64,000 nt of DNA from Rhodocyclaceae bacterium (GCA_020248265.1 JADCHX010000004.1:291473-355472), one strand, 5' to 3'; counted from the first letter of the stretch, positions 1 through 8,474 are shown. Translations and numbers: made by a program. Notes: generated by a model from the letters alone, not told the origin.

Positions 1-1
1 G

Positions 2-757
2 CCGGCATTGATCCTCGCCTTCGGTGGTGCCTTCCATCGGGGTTCGAAGGAAGACGACACGGTGCAGGAGGACGGCCCGAAGAACACCCCGATCGCCGAA
101 TACTGCCGCCGGTTCGCCGAGCGCGGCTATGTCTGTTTCTCGATCGATTACCGGCTGATCCCGGAAGATCCCGATCCGGGCACGATCCCGGTACTGGTGA
201 ACCCCGACAGCGTGCCGCGTTCGCGGCTCGACGTGGTGCGCCGGCAGATGAACCTGCCCCCGGCGACGAGCGAAATGGTCGCCAACGGCGTCGAGGCGGC
301 TGCAGTCGACTTCACCGCCGCGATCGGTTGGGTCCGGGCCAATGCCGTGCGTCTGGCGCTGGATCCGTCGCGTATCGCGGTCGGCGGTTTCTCCGCTGGC
401 GGCCGCTCGGCGCTGCACGCGGTCTTCGCGCGCCAGGCCGAAGCCGCCGCGGTGGTCTGCCTGTCCGGTTACCTGGGCCTCGACGAACTCGAGCGCCATG
501 TCAGAGGCCTGCCGGGCGAGCCGCCGGTGCTTGCGCTGTGGGGCGAGAACGACCTCGATTATGTACGCGAGCAGGCGCCGGCACTGGTCGAGCATGCAGG
601 TGCGGTCGGGCTGCCGGTCACCGCGCACCGTATACCGGGTGTCGGCCATTTCTACCCTGCATCGACTGCCCTGGCACCTTGCGCGGACGGTCCGGCGACG
701 GTCGAGCAGGCCATCGAGGTGTTCCTCGCGTCGACGCTGCAGCGCGCCCGAGCCTGA
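2..757 (+). CDS. alpha/beta hydrolase (esterase/lipase-like), 5' end cut off by the window
   Basis: Reading frame open from the first bases of the window, so the N-terminus is missing; TTG at position 8 is unlikely to be the true start, because the visible sequence begins at the strand carrying the oxyanion-hole region (FGGAFHRG, the counterpart of HGGG). The nucleophile elbow GFSAGG follows; its serine is residue 129 counted from that TTG. Further on come the strand ending in ENDLDYV, which holds candidate acid residues, and GVGHFYP with the catalytic histidine. This is the order of an alpha/beta-hydrolase fold of the lipase/esterase or dienelactone-hydrolase type. Substrate unknown. The stop lies 13 bp before the ParA-like gene, so the two may be co-transcribed. 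The fold is clear; the specific activity is not. Confidence 0.75.
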   Translation, partial: PALILAFGGAFHRGSKEDDTVQEDGPKNTPIAEYCRRFAERGYVCFSIDYRLIPEDPDPGTIPVLVNPDSVPRSRLDVVRRQMNLPPATSEMVANGVEAAAVDFTAAIGWVRANAVRLALDPSRIAVGGFSAGGRSALHAVFARQAEAAAVVCLSGYLGLDELERHVRGLPGEPPVLALWGENDLDYVREQAPALVEHAGAVGLPVTAHRIPGVGHFYPASTALAPCADGPATVEQAIEVFLASTLQRARA

Positions 758-770
758 TGCGGTCCATCCC

Positions 771-1541
771 TTGAGCGTCATCGCGGTCTTCAACCAGAAG
801 GGTGGCGTCGGCAAGACCACGACGACGCTCAACGTATCGACGTCGGTGGCGCAGCGGGGCCTTGCGACGGTGGCGATCGACCTCGATCCGCAGGCCCACC
901 TGACGCTTGCGTTCGGCCAGCGCGCATTTGCGAAGGGGGACAGCTGCCATTCCTTCTTCGCGGAGAACAAGCCGCTGGCCGGCATGCTGCGCGAGACAGC
1001 CCAGGGTGTGCGGCTGCTGCCGGGAGCGCCCGACCTTTCGAAGGTGGATGCGCTGCATGCCTCCGACGCGGGCATCTCGGGCAAGCTGCGCCAGGGCATT
1101 GCGGCGATGATCGAAGAGACGCAGCACCGCGGCCCGGTGTTCATCGATTGCTGCCCGATGCTGGGCGTGCTCACGCTCAATGCGCTGATCGCAGCCGACA
1201 GTGTACTGATCCCGGTGTCGGCCGATTACCTTTCGCTGCAGGGCGTGCACCGGCTCGACGCCGCGCTGAACGTACTCGAGCAGCGGCTCAACCGCAAGTT
1301 CCTGCGCCGGGTCGTGATCACCCGCTACGACGCAAGGCGCAAACTGGCCGCCGGGGTCCGGGAAGAGCTCGCGCGGCGTTACGGCGCCAGTCTCTGCAAC
1401 ACGCGTATCGCCGAGAACGTCGCGATCGCCGAGAGCCCGATGCACGGCAAGGACGTGTTCAGCCACTCGCCGTCCAGCCCGGGCGCGCGCGACTATCGGG
1501 CACTGACCGAGGAACTGCTCGCGGCAGGCTTCTTCGGCTGA
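771..1541 (+). CDS. ParA/MinD-family ATPase (Soj-like), orphan
   Basis: 256 residues from a TTG start at 771; upstream in-frame codons overlap the hydrolase gene and do not look like ParA, so TTG just before SVIAVFNQKGGVGKT is chosen. The deviant Walker A motif KGGVGKTT (residues 10–17) with its signature lysine, the switch region AIDLDPQ (36–41) and a Walker B-like FIDCCPMLG (125–132) define the ParA family: ATP-dependent dimers that bind DNA or surfaces and position cargo such as chromosomes, plasmids or protein clusters. The usual D-x-P-P of the second motif is D-C-C-P here. No ParB, parS or ParB-like partner is visible on either side, so this may not be the main chromosome partition protein. 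It probably shares a transcript with the hydrolase in front. Confidence 0.85.
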   Translation: MSVIAVFNQKGGVGKTTTTLNVSTSVAQRGLATVAIDLDPQAHLTLAFGQRAFAKGDSCHSFFAENKPLAGMLRETAQGVRLLPGAPDLSKVDALHASDAGISGKLRQGIAAMIEETQHRGPVFIDCCPMLGVLTLNALIAADSVLIPVSADYLSLQGVHRLDAALNVLEQRLNRKFLRRVVITRYDARRKLAAGVREELARRYGASLCNTRIAENVAIAESPMHGKDVFSHSPSSPGARDYRALTEELLAAGFFG

Positions 1542-1645
1542 GCCGCTGGCCGACGCGCAGTGTGCTGAGCCGCGGCCTGCAGGAAGGTGGGCGCAGCGCG
1601 GTGGCGAACGAACGCCCGGCGCCGCCATGCATCACCGCCTCGGAA

Positions 1646-2290
1646 TCACTTCGCCGGCAGGGCGCCGCTGCGGATCTGTGCTGCGATCTGCTCGATTACC
1701 TGGAACGTGCGCTCGTGGCCCTGGGTCATCGAGGGGGAAGTGAGGTAGCGCCCGTTGACCACCAGCGAAGGCGTTCCCGAAAGCTGGTAGGCCTTGCTCA
1801 TCTGGATCGCGCGCTGCACGCGGCTGTCGACGCCGAACGAACCGTAGACCTCGGCGAACTGTTTCGGGTCCACGCCACGCTTGCCGACCCACGCCTGCAT
1901 CTTCGCGAGGTCGCCGAGGTCGACTTTCTGTTCATGGATCGCCGTGAATACGTCGTCGTGCAGGCGGTCGAGTTGACCCATCGCCTCGAGCGTGTAGAAC
2001 AGCCGCGTATGCGGGATCCAGCTCTCGCGGAACACGGCGGGCACGCGGCGGACTTCGATGTCCGGCGACTTCTTCTTGAGCCAGGCCTTCATCGCCGGCT
2101 GCAGGTCGAAGCAGTGCGGGCATCCGTACCAGAAGAACTCGATGACCTCGATCCGCTTCGGGTTATCGACCGGCTGCGTCGGCTGCAGCACACGGTAGTC
2201 CTTGCCCGCGACCAGTGGCTGGGCAACCGCGGGAGCACCGAGGCTGACGAAGGCAGCCAGCAGGACTGCATGGATCAGGGGTTTGAACAT
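1646..2290 (-). CDS. dsbA: periplasmic thiol:disulfide oxidoreductase DsbA
   Basis: 214 residues. The N-terminus (about residues 1–23, ending APAVAQ) is a signal peptide, so the protein acts in the periplasm, where DsbA donates disulfides to newly exported proteins and is reoxidised by DsbB. The thioredoxin-fold active site is CPHC (Cys57–Cys60), the standard DsbA sequence, and the cis-proline loop SGTPSLVV (Pro174) is present. An alpha-helical insertion lies between the two, as in the family. It follows the SPOR-domain gene by 42 bp on the same strand and is probably in one unit with argS. Likely clients in this window include LptD and the pilus secretin system. Convergent with the ParA-like gene; the 104-bp gap between them shows no clear terminator. 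Confidence 0.94.
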   Translation of the reverse strand: MFKPLIHAVLLAAFVSLGAPAVAQPLVAGKDYRVLQPTQPVDNPKRIEVIEFFWYGCPHCFDLQPAMKAWLKKKSPDIEVRRVPAVFRESWIPHTRLFYTLEAMGQLDRLHDDVFTAIHEQKVDLGDLAKMQAWVGKRGVDPKQFAEVYGSFGVDSRVQRAIQMSKAYQLSGTPSLVVNGRYLTSPSMTQGHERTFQVIEQIAAQIRSGALPAK

Positions 2291-2332
2291 GATCGAATCT
2301 CCGGTGGAACACGCCTGGGGCAGACAACGCCG

Positions 2333-2944
2333 TTACGGTTTCTGCTCGCGAACCTTGATGGACGCGGCCTCGATGCCGTTGGCGGCGAGCTGGCCGCGGA
2401 CGCGGGCGAGCGCGTCGGCATCATCATACGGCCCGAGGCGGACACGATGCCAGATGCCCTTGTCGCCGAGATTGGCTGTCTGGATGGCTGCCTCGAGCCC
2501 CATCAGCGCGAGCCGTGCCTTCAGGTTGTCCGCATCCTGCGCGTTCTGGAAGGCGCCGGCCTGAAGGAAGAAGCGCTCCTGCGTGGACGCCTTCGCATCG
2601 GCGCCACGGTTGCGCAGGTCCTGGTCGGTCGCCGGCTGCTCGACGCCGGGGAGGATCGTGTAGAAATCGAAGCGCGGCTTGGCGTCTGCGGCGGCCTTGC
2701 CCGACTCCGGCGCGGCGACCGCCCCGGGGACGGCGGCCTTGCCTGGCTCCACCGGGGCAGCCTTGTCTGGTGCCTGCACCGTCGCCGCCGGCTTGTCGCG
2801 GGCAGCGAACGGATTGGCTGCGCGGTTCAGGTAAAAGGCGATCGCCAGCGCCGCCACAAGCCCGAGCACGAGGCCGATGAACACGCCCAGGATCATGGTT
2901 CCGCTCCGGCCCCTGGGCTCGGTTTTCTTGTAGTCGCGGCTCAT
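2333..2944 (-). CDS. SPOR-domain membrane protein (FtsN-like)
   Basis: 203 residues. A short cytoplasmic N-terminus (residues 1–16, rich in charged residues) is followed by one transmembrane helix (about 17–39), a Pro/Ala/Lys-rich low-complexity linker (about 45–90) and a C-terminal SPOR domain (about 124–199, starting RFFLQAGAFQNAQDADNLKA). SPOR domains bind denuded septal peptidoglycan; this layout matches FtsN and small betaproteobacterial relatives, which help activate septal wall synthesis. It lies 34 bp downstream of argS and 42 bp upstream of dsbA, a neighbourhood common in Burkholderiales. It is shorter than Escherichia coli FtsN (about 319 residues), so whether it is the true FtsN or another SPOR protein cannot be settled here. 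Confidence 0.85.
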   Translation of the reverse strand: MSRDYKKTEPRGRSGTMILGVFIGLVLGLVAALAIAFYLNRAANPFAARDKPAATVQAPDKAAPVEPGKAAVPGAVAAPESGKAAADAKPRFDFYTILPGVEQPATDQDLRNRGADAKASTQERFFLQAGAFQNAQDADNLKARLALMGLEAAIQTANLGDKGIWHRVRLGPYDDADALARVRGQLAANGIEAASIKVREQKP

Positions 2945-2978
2945 CGTGGCAGTTCAGGCAGGGTGGACATGTGAAGGG

Positions 2979-4778
2979 CTACATGCGCGCCGGCGCGGAG
3001 ACGCCGAGCAGTGCCAGGGCGGCGGCGAGCACGGTACGCACCGCGTCGAGCAGCGCCAGCCGGGCCAGTCGCAGCGACGCGTCGTCGACCAGGACCTTCT
3101 CGGCGTTGTAGTAGCTGTGGAAGTCGCCCGCGAGGTCTTTCAGGTAGAACGCGATGCCGTGCACCGCGAGTTCGCCGGCCGCGCCTTCGAGCACTTCGGG
3201 CCACGCGGAGAGCCGGTCGATCAGCGCCAGTTCGTGCGGGTGCTCGATCGGCGAGAGGTCCACGCCGTCGAGCGCATGCAGGCCGGCCTGTTCCGCCTCG
3301 CCCGTCCACGCCTCGAACACGCTGCAGATGCGCGCATGGGCATACTGGATGTAATAGACGGGATTCTCGTTCGAGCGCGACTTGGCGAGGTCGAGGTCGA
3401 AGTCGAGGTGCTGGTCGCTCTTGCGCAGCACGTAGAAGAAGCGCGCCGCATCGTTGCCGACCTCGCCGCGCAGTTCGCGCAGCGTGACGAACTGGCCGGA
3501 GCGGGTCGACATCGAGACCTTCTCGCCGTTGCGGTAGAGCACCGCGAACTGCACAAGCGCGACGGTCAGCCGGTCTGCATCGGCGCCGCTCGCGCGCAGC
3601 GCGCCCATCACGCGCGGGATGTAGCCGTGGTGGTCGGCGCCCCACACGTCGATCACGCGGTCGAAGCCGCGCTCGAACTTGTCGAGGTGGTAGGCGATGT
3701 CGGAGGCGAAATAGGTGAACGCACCGTTGTCGCGCTGGACCACCCGATCCTTCTCGTCGCCAAAGGCAGTCGAGCGGAACCACAGGGCGCCGTTCTCGCG
3801 ATACAGATGCCCGGCTGCCTGCAGACGTTCGACCGCGCGTGCGACTGCGCCGCCATCGAACAGAGATCGCTCCGAATACCAGCGGTCGAAGGTGACGCCG
3901 AAGCCGTCGAGATCGTCACGGCAGTCGCCGAGCTGGGTTTCGAGTGCGTGCCGGTGCAGCACGGCATAGCCGTCGCCGAGCAGCCGCTTCGCTGCGTCGA
4001 TCAGCGCATCGAGATGGGTCTCGCGCCGCGCCTTCGAGGCCGGGTCATCGTCGCCGGCCTGCGGCAGGCCGGGCGTGCCCTCGACGACCGTGGCAGCCGG
4101 ACGGACGAAGGTGTCGCCATGCGCGGCGGCCAGCGACCGCGCCATCTCGCGCACGTAGTCGCCCTGGTAACCGTTGGGCGGAAACTCGATGGACTGGCCG
4201 GCGTGGTCGAGATAACGCAGCCAGGTGGACAGCGCGAGGATGTCCATCTGCCGGCCTGCGTCGTTCACGTAGTACTCGCGGCTCACGTCGCAGCCTGCGG
4301 CTTCGAGCACGTTGGCCAGGCTCGCGCCATAGGCGGCGCCGCGGCCGTGGCCGACATGCAGCGGCCCGGTGGGGTTTGCCGATACGAACTCGACCTGTAC
4401 CCGCTGCCGCTGCGAGGGCGAGCGCCGGCCGTAGGCCGCGCCCTCGCCGCGCACCACGTGGACGACAGCCCGTCGTGCCGCGCGCGACACGGTGAGGTTG
4501 ATGAACCCCGGGCCGGCGATCTCGGCCTTCTCGAGGGCGCCGGATGCCGGAAGAGCTGCGATCAGCTGCGCCGCGATCTCGCGTGGCGGGCGACCGAGCG
4601 GCTTCGCCAGCTGCATCGCCAGGTTGCAGGCGTAGTCGCCATGGCTGCGCTGCTTCGGCCGCTCGAGCTGCACCGCGACGCCGCTGCCGGGGGCGACGGC
4701 GGCGAGCGCCTGCTCCAGCAGTGCGATGCAGGTGGATTTAAGGTCGGACGGGGCCATCTTTCGTATCGCCAATGTCAT
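2979..4778 (-). CDS. argS: arginyl-tRNA synthetase
   Basis: 599 residues, a class I aminoacyl-tRNA synthetase that charges tRNA-Arg. The N-terminal additional domain contains the RSHGDYACN segment. The HIGH-type motif follows as FVSANPTGPLHVGHGRG. The KMSKS-equivalent loop appears as EKVSMSTRSG in the C-terminal half, and the protein ends with the all-helical tRNA anticodon-binding domain (LLGVSAPARM). Two in-frame ATGs are possible, at 4778 and at 4757 (MAPSDLKS); neither has a strong ribosome site, and homologues usually start close to the second. It heads an apparent argS–SPOR–dsbA unit, 34 bp before the SPOR gene. Its start lies about 75 bp from the end of priA, on the same strand. Confidence 0.96.
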   Translation of the reverse strand: MTLAIRKMAPSDLKSTCIALLEQALAAVAPGSGVAVQLERPKQRSHGDYACNLAMQLAKPLGRPPREIAAQLIAALPASGALEKAEIAGPGFINLTVSRAARRAVVHVVRGEGAAYGRRSPSQRQRVQVEFVSANPTGPLHVGHGRGAAYGASLANVLEAAGCDVSREYYVNDAGRQMDILALSTWLRYLDHAGQSIEFPPNGYQGDYVREMARSLAAAHGDTFVRPAATVVEGTPGLPQAGDDDPASKARRETHLDALIDAAKRLLGDGYAVLHRHALETQLGDCRDDLDGFGVTFDRWYSERSLFDGGAVARAVERLQAAGHLYRENGALWFRSTAFGDEKDRVVQRDNGAFTYFASDIAYHLDKFERGFDRVIDVWGADHHGYIPRVMGALRASGADADRLTVALVQFAVLYRNGEKVSMSTRSGQFVTLRELRGEVGNDAARFFYVLRKSDQHLDFDLDLAKSRSNENPVYYIQYAHARICSVFEAWTGEAEQAGLHALDGVDLSPIEHPHELALIDRLSAWPEVLEGAAGELAVHGIAFYLKDLAGDFHSYYNAEKVLVDDASLRLARLALLDAVRTVLAAALALLGVSAPARM

Positions 4779-4852
4779 TCGGCATCAGGGCCGGTAGTTT
4801 ACTTTGCGCGGCGATCGTTCAGGGGCCTGTTTCGCAGTGCGCAGCGCGCCCG

Positions 4853-7147
4853 TCACAGCTCGAGCGGATCGACGTCGAGGATCCAGTGCACCTTCGACGC
4901 GCGCTGCGCCGAGAGCGCCTGCCGCCAGGCCGCGAGGAAGCGCTGGAAGCGGCCACGCTGAGTCGATTGCACCAGCAGCTGCGCCCGCTCCCGCCCGGCC
5001 CTGCGCACCAGTAGTGCCGGCACCGGGTCGTACACGGTGACCGCCGGGTCGAGGCCGGCAGCCAGCGACGCCGCTGCAGTCAGGAACTCGATCGCATCGG
5101 CGAGGGCGACCGCGTCGGCGCGCAGGATCGCCTGCGACGAGAACGGCGGCAGCCGCATCAGCCGTCGTTCGTCCAGCAACTGGCTGGCGAATCGCGCGTA
5201 GTCGTGGCGGGCCAGGGCCTCGAACAGCGGATGCTGCGGGATCGACGTCTCGATCAGTACCCGTCCCGGAAGCTCGGCGCGGCCAGCGCGGCCAGCCACC
5301 TGGGTAAGCAGCGCGAACAGCCGCTCCGGGGCACGGAAGTCGCTGCTGTAGAGCGCCTGGTCGCTGTCGATCACTCCGACCAGTGTGAGCCGCGGGAAAT
5401 CGTGTCCCTTGGCCAGCATCTGGGTGCCGACCAGCAGGTCCACTTCGCGGCGCTGGATGCGTTCGCGCGCCGCCTCCCAGGCCGCAGCACTGCGTACCGT
5501 ATCGCGATCGACACGCATCAGCCGGGCGCCGGGCAGCAGGCGGGCGAGCGTTTCCTCGAGGCGCTCGGTACCGAGGCCGAGCGCGGTCAGGTCGGGATTG
5601 CCGCAGGTGGGGCAGAACTGCGGTGGCCGCTGCGACTGCCCGCAATGATGGCAACGCAGCGTACGCTGCCGCTGGTGCAGCACCAGACGGGCACTGCAGC
5701 GGTCGCAGCCGGCCGCCCAGCCGCATCCGTTGCATCTGAGCACCGGCGAGTAGCCGCGCCGGTTGATCAGCACCAGCCCCTGTTCGCCGCGGTCGATCTG
5801 CGCGGCCAGCGCCTTCAGCAGTGGCTCGGATGGCTCGGGCTTGTGCGCGGCCATCTTCGGGTAGCGGCGCAGGTCGATGATTTCGATCGACGGCATCGGA
5901 CCGGTCGGCCGCTCGTCCAGCCGCAACAGCCGGTAGCGCCCTGACTGCGCGTTGTGCAGCGTCTCGAGCACCGGGGTGGCGCTGCCCAGCACCACCGGGA
6001 TGCCGCGCGAGCGGGCGCGCCAGACCAGCACGTCGCGTGCGTGGTAGCGCAGGCCTTCCTCCTGCTTGAACGAGGCGTCGTGTTCTTCATCGACGACCAC
6101 CAGCCCGAGCCGGGGCATGGGCGCGAACGCTGCCAGTCGGGTGCCGACCACCACGTCGGCGCTGCCATTGGCCGCCGCCAGCCAGCGCCGCGCACGCTCG
6201 GCTGCGGGCAAGCCGCTGTGCAGTACCGCGATGCGGGCACCGTGGAGGTCGCCAGCCAGTGCGGCGCCGAGCTGCGGGGTCAGGTTGATCTCGGGCACGA
6301 GCAGCAGCACCTGCTGTCCTCGGGCCAGGACCTTCTCCATCGTGCGCGCGTAGACCGTCGTCTTGCCGCTGCCGGTGACGCCGAACAGCAGATGCACGCC
6401 GAATGTGCCGAGGCTGTCGTGCAGCGCGGCGATGGCGGCCGCCTGCCCGGAGCTCAGCGAGAATCCCGGCTCCGGCTGCGCCGCCGCCGCGGCGTCCGCG
6501 TTCGCGTCCGGCGCGCGTCGCGCGGGATCGCCGGCCGGCTCTATCCATCCGGCTTCGGCGAATCGGCGCAGCAGTCCCGCGAGGGCCGGGTCGCGGCCAT
6601 CCGCAGGATGCAGCGATGCCTCTGCCACGACAGGTGCCGCAGCGAGCCGGTCGAGCAGGGCCTGCTGCTTCGGTGCCGGACGGCCCGGCGGGGCAGCCTG
6701 CCGCGCGCGCCCCTGCTCGGTCAGTGTCCACGCCTGCGGTCGGGACTTGCGCGCCAGGGCGGTCGCAGGGACGGCTGGCGGGAGGGCGGAGAACAGCGCG
6801 GCACCGAAGGGGTGCTGGTAGTAGATGCTGGCGAAGCGCACGGTGTCGATCACGTCCGCCGGGATCGGCGGCAGCGTCCGGTCCACGGGGCCGATCGGCT
6901 TTACCTGCGCGTCCGGCACGTCGGATGCCTCCGTGAACCCGGTGATGATCCCGATGGCCCGGGTGCGCCCGAACGGCACCTGCACCCGCCGACCGATATC
7001 GTGCGGAGATGCGTCCACGTTGCGGTAGTCGAACAGCCGGTCGAGGGGCACGTCCAGCGCGACGCGAACGTAGCGCTGACCGGGGTCAGGCGGAGGCTGA
7101 CGGACAGAGCTGGGGCTGTGGATAACTTTGTCGATAATTTTCGCCAA
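4853..7147 (-). CDS. priA: primosomal replication restart helicase PriA
   Basis: 764 residues. PriA recognises stalled or repaired forks and reloads the replicative helicase. Visible: the N-terminal DNA 3'-end binding domain (VRVALDVPLDRLFDY), Walker A GVTGSGKTT, Walker B DEEHD, and zinc-binding cysteine pairs in the CNGCGWAAGCDRC and CHHCG…CPTCG region. Helicase motifs V and VI follow (GTQMLAKGHDFP, QVAGRAGR). The only usual start codon ahead of the conserved N-terminus is TTG at 7147. It adds about 25 residues that are encoded by DnaA-box-like DNA and overlap a TTGACA-type promoter. The next start-like codon is a GTG inside the conserved domain, so the true start is uncertain. Next to hemE, as often in betaproteobacteria. 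Confidence 0.95.
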   Translation of the reverse strand: MAKIIDKVIHSPSSVRQPPPDPGQRYVRVALDVPLDRLFDYRNVDASPHDIGRRVQVPFGRTRAIGIITGFTEASDVPDAQVKPIGPVDRTLPPIPADVIDTVRFASIYYQHPFGAALFSALPPAVPATALARKSRPQAWTLTEQGRARQAAPPGRPAPKQQALLDRLAAAPVVAEASLHPADGRDPALAGLLRRFAEAGWIEPAGDPARRAPDANADAAAAAQPEPGFSLSSGQAAAIAALHDSLGTFGVHLLFGVTGSGKTTVYARTMEKVLARGQQVLLLVPEINLTPQLGAALAGDLHGARIAVLHSGLPAAERARRWLAAANGSADVVVGTRLAAFAPMPRLGLVVVDEEHDASFKQEEGLRYHARDVLVWRARSRGIPVVLGSATPVLETLHNAQSGRYRLLRLDERPTGPMPSIEIIDLRRYPKMAAHKPEPSEPLLKALAAQIDRGEQGLVLINRRGYSPVLRCNGCGWAAGCDRCSARLVLHQRQRTLRCHHCGQSQRPPQFCPTCGNPDLTALGLGTERLEETLARLLPGARLMRVDRDTVRSAAAWEAARERIQRREVDLLVGTQMLAKGHDFPRLTLVGVIDSDQALYSSDFRAPERLFALLTQVAGRAGRAELPGRVLIETSIPQHPLFEALARHDYARFASQLLDERRLMRLPPFSSQAILRADAVALADAIEFLTAAASLAAGLDPAVTVYDPVPALLVRRAGRERAQLLVQSTQRGRFQRFLAAWRQALSAQRASKVHWILDVDPLEL
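7117..7125 (-). promoter_or_regulatory. perfect DnaA box at the priA start
   Basis: Read on the minus strand the sequence is TTATCCACA, identical to the high-affinity E. coli DnaA box. It lies within the proposed N-terminal codons of priA, three bases from a second similar site. A perfect 9-mer can occur by chance in 64 kb of DNA, but the clustering with three other sites in about 180 bp makes function more plausible. Confidence 0.55.
7129..7137 (-). promoter_or_regulatory. second DnaA-box-like site, one mismatch
   Basis: The minus strand reads TTATCGACA, one mismatch from TTATCCACA. It has the same orientation and a 3-bp gap, giving a 12-bp repeat. It overlaps the likely -10 region of a promoter for priA, so bound DnaA could repress or adjust that promoter. 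Confidence 0.4.
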
Positions 7148-7160
7148 AGCCGTCTGTCAA
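7131..7160 (-). promoter_or_regulatory. candidate sigma-70 promoter before or at priA
   Basis: On the minus strand a perfect -35 hexamer TTGACA (7160–7155) is followed after 17–18 bp by TTATCG/TATCGA (7137–7131). The -35 is excellent and the -10 is poor to moderate. Transcription would begin near 7124, which is inside the 5' codons of the TTG-started priA frame. So either the promoter or the TTG start must be questioned. Confidence 0.4.
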
Positions 7161-7239
7161 GGGTCTTCCGCCCCCGGAATCCGGCAGTCCGATCGCCAAC
7201 GAGCAGCAGAACCGTTTGTAATCAGATGCTTGCAGAAGC

Positions 7240-7248
7240 CTTTTCACA
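7240..7248 (+). promoter_or_regulatory. DnaA-box-like site in the priA–hemE gap
   Basis: CTTTTCACA on the plus strand matches the broad consensus TT(A/T)TNCACA at all but the first base. It lies between the hemE stop and the priA start, opposite in orientation to the other sites of the cluster. Weak when taken alone. Confidence 0.3.
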
Positions 7249-7289
7249 GGCTGTCGAGAATTGGGCCGGTGAACAGGTTTGCGGCGATC

Positions 7290-7298
7290 TGTGCATAA
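7290..7298 (-). promoter_or_regulatory. DnaA box (TTATNCACA type) downstream of hemE
   Basis: The minus strand reads TTATGCACA, a full match to the consensus TT(A/T)TNCACA. It is about 50 bp past the hemE stop codon, in a stretch less GC-rich than the surrounding genes. With the sites at 7117, 7129 and 7240 it makes four DnaA-box-like sequences within 182 bp. Confidence 0.45.
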
Positions 7299-7346
7299 GC
7301 CATATCCTGCAGATTCTGTCCAGCACGAATCCGCAGGCCTGTCCGA

Positions 7347-8417
7347 TCAACCGGCCGCGTGGAAACGACGGCTGCGCTGGTGCACTGCATCGACCAGGAA
7401 GCCGACATTCTCGGGTGGCGTGAACCGCGTGATGCCGTGCCCGAGGTTGAATACATGGCCCGACCCGTTGCCGTAGCTGGCGAGGATCTTCTCGACCTCG
7501 TCCTCGATCGTCTCGCGGTTGGTCAGCATCACCAGCGGGTCGAGATTGCCCTGGATCGCCACCGTGCCGCCGACGCGGCGGCGGGCTTCGCCGATGTCGA
7601 TCGTCCAGTCGACGCCGACCGCATCGGCACCAATAGCCGCGATCGATTCCAGCCAGACGGCACCGCCCTTCGTGAACACGATCACCGGGACCTGGCGGCC
7701 CTCGGCCTCGCGCCGGATCGAGCCGACGATCTGCTGCAGGTAGCGCAGCGAAAACTCACGATAGCGTTCGGCCGACAGCGTGCCTCCCCAGGTGTCGAAC
7801 AGCATGACAGCCTGCGCGCCGGCCGCGATCTGCGCGTCCAGGTAGATGCTGATCGCACGTGCATTGGTGTCGAGCAGCTGGTGCATCAGCTTCGGATCGG
7901 TGTACATCAACTGCTTGACCCGTGCGAAATCGTCGCTGCCGCCGCCTTCGATCATGTAGCAGGCCAGCGTGAACGGGCTGCCGGAGAAGCCGATCAGAGG
8001 CACCTTGCCGTCGATGCCACGGCGACATTCCGAGATCGCGTCCATCACGTAGCGCAGGTCGGTGTCCGGATCGGGCAGACGCAGCGATTCGATCGACTTT
8101 GCGTCGCGCAGCGGGCGCTCGAAACGCGGCCCTTCGCCCTCGGCGAAGTACAGGCCGAGACCCATCGCGTCGGGGACGGTCAGGATGTCGGAAAAGACAA
8201 TCGCCGCATCGAGGTCGAACCGGTCCAGCGGCTGCAGCGTCACTTCGGCGGCCATCGAGGGCGACTTCATGAGCGCCACGAAGCTGCCGGCGCGGGCGCG
8301 CGTCTGGTTGTACTCGGGCAGGTAGCGGCCAGCTTGCCGCATCACCCAGACCGGCGTCTGGTCGACCGGCTGGCGCATCAGCGCGCGCAGCAGCCTGTCG
8401 TTACGAAGTGGGGACAT
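7347..8417 (-). CDS. hemE: uroporphyrinogen III decarboxylase
   Basis: 356 residues, the usual length. The cytosolic enzyme removes four carboxyl groups from uroporphyrinogen III to give coproporphyrinogen III, the substrate of HemF, which is also in this window. The diagnostic N-terminal motif [15 protein letters not shown] is present with its substrate-binding arginines. The catalytic-aspartate region [13 protein letters not shown] and the C-terminal GHGI segment near residue 330 follow. The ATG start at 8417 has an AGGAA ribosome site about 8 bases upstream. A possible own promoter (-10 TATACT, minus strand, 8474–8469) overlaps the short gap behind gltD. It precedes priA on the same strand, separated by a 199-bp gap with DnaA-like boxes. 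Confidence 0.97.
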   Translation of the reverse strand: MSPLRNDRLLRALMRQPVDQTPVWVMRQAGRYLPEYNQTRARAGSFVALMKSPSMAAEVTLQPLDRFDLDAAIVFSDILTVPDAMGLGLYFAEGEGPRFERPLRDAKSIESLRLPDPDTDLRYVMDAISECRRGIDGKVPLIGFSGSPFTLACYMIEGGGSDDFARVKQLMYTDPKLMHQLLDTNARAISIYLDAQIAAGAQAVMLFDTWGGTLSAERYREFSLRYLQQIVGSIRREAEGRQVPVIVFTKGGAVWLESIAAIGADAVGVDWTIDIGEARRRVGGTVAIQGNLDPLVMLTNRETIEDEVEKILASYGNGSGHVFNLGHGITRFTPPENVGFLVDAVHQRSRRFHAAG

Positions 8418-8468
8418 GTAGGGTTCCTGTCGTGTCTGGGCCGGTGGAGCCCGGCCCGGGCAAACCCG

Positions 8469-8474
8469 AGTATA
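8469..8474 (-). promoter_or_regulatory. possible -10 element of a hemE promoter
   Basis: The minus strand reads TATACT, five of six matches to TATAAT, about 50 bp upstream of the hemE ATG. A CTGACG hexamer lies 19 bp further upstream, inside the end of gltD, giving a longer spacer than ideal. Whether hemE also reads through from gltB–gltD is not visible. Confidence 0.35.

Noticed and set aside
2946-4961. Open frame of 671 codons on the plus strand opposite argS
   Set aside because: It mirrors argS codons in another frame; argS is fully supported by motifs.
7117-7298. Calling the priA–hemE gap the chromosomal origin
   Set aside because: Four box-like sites are suggestive, but there is no dnaA/dnaN/rpmH nearby, no clear AT-rich unwinding element, and no skew calculation; kept only as a finding.
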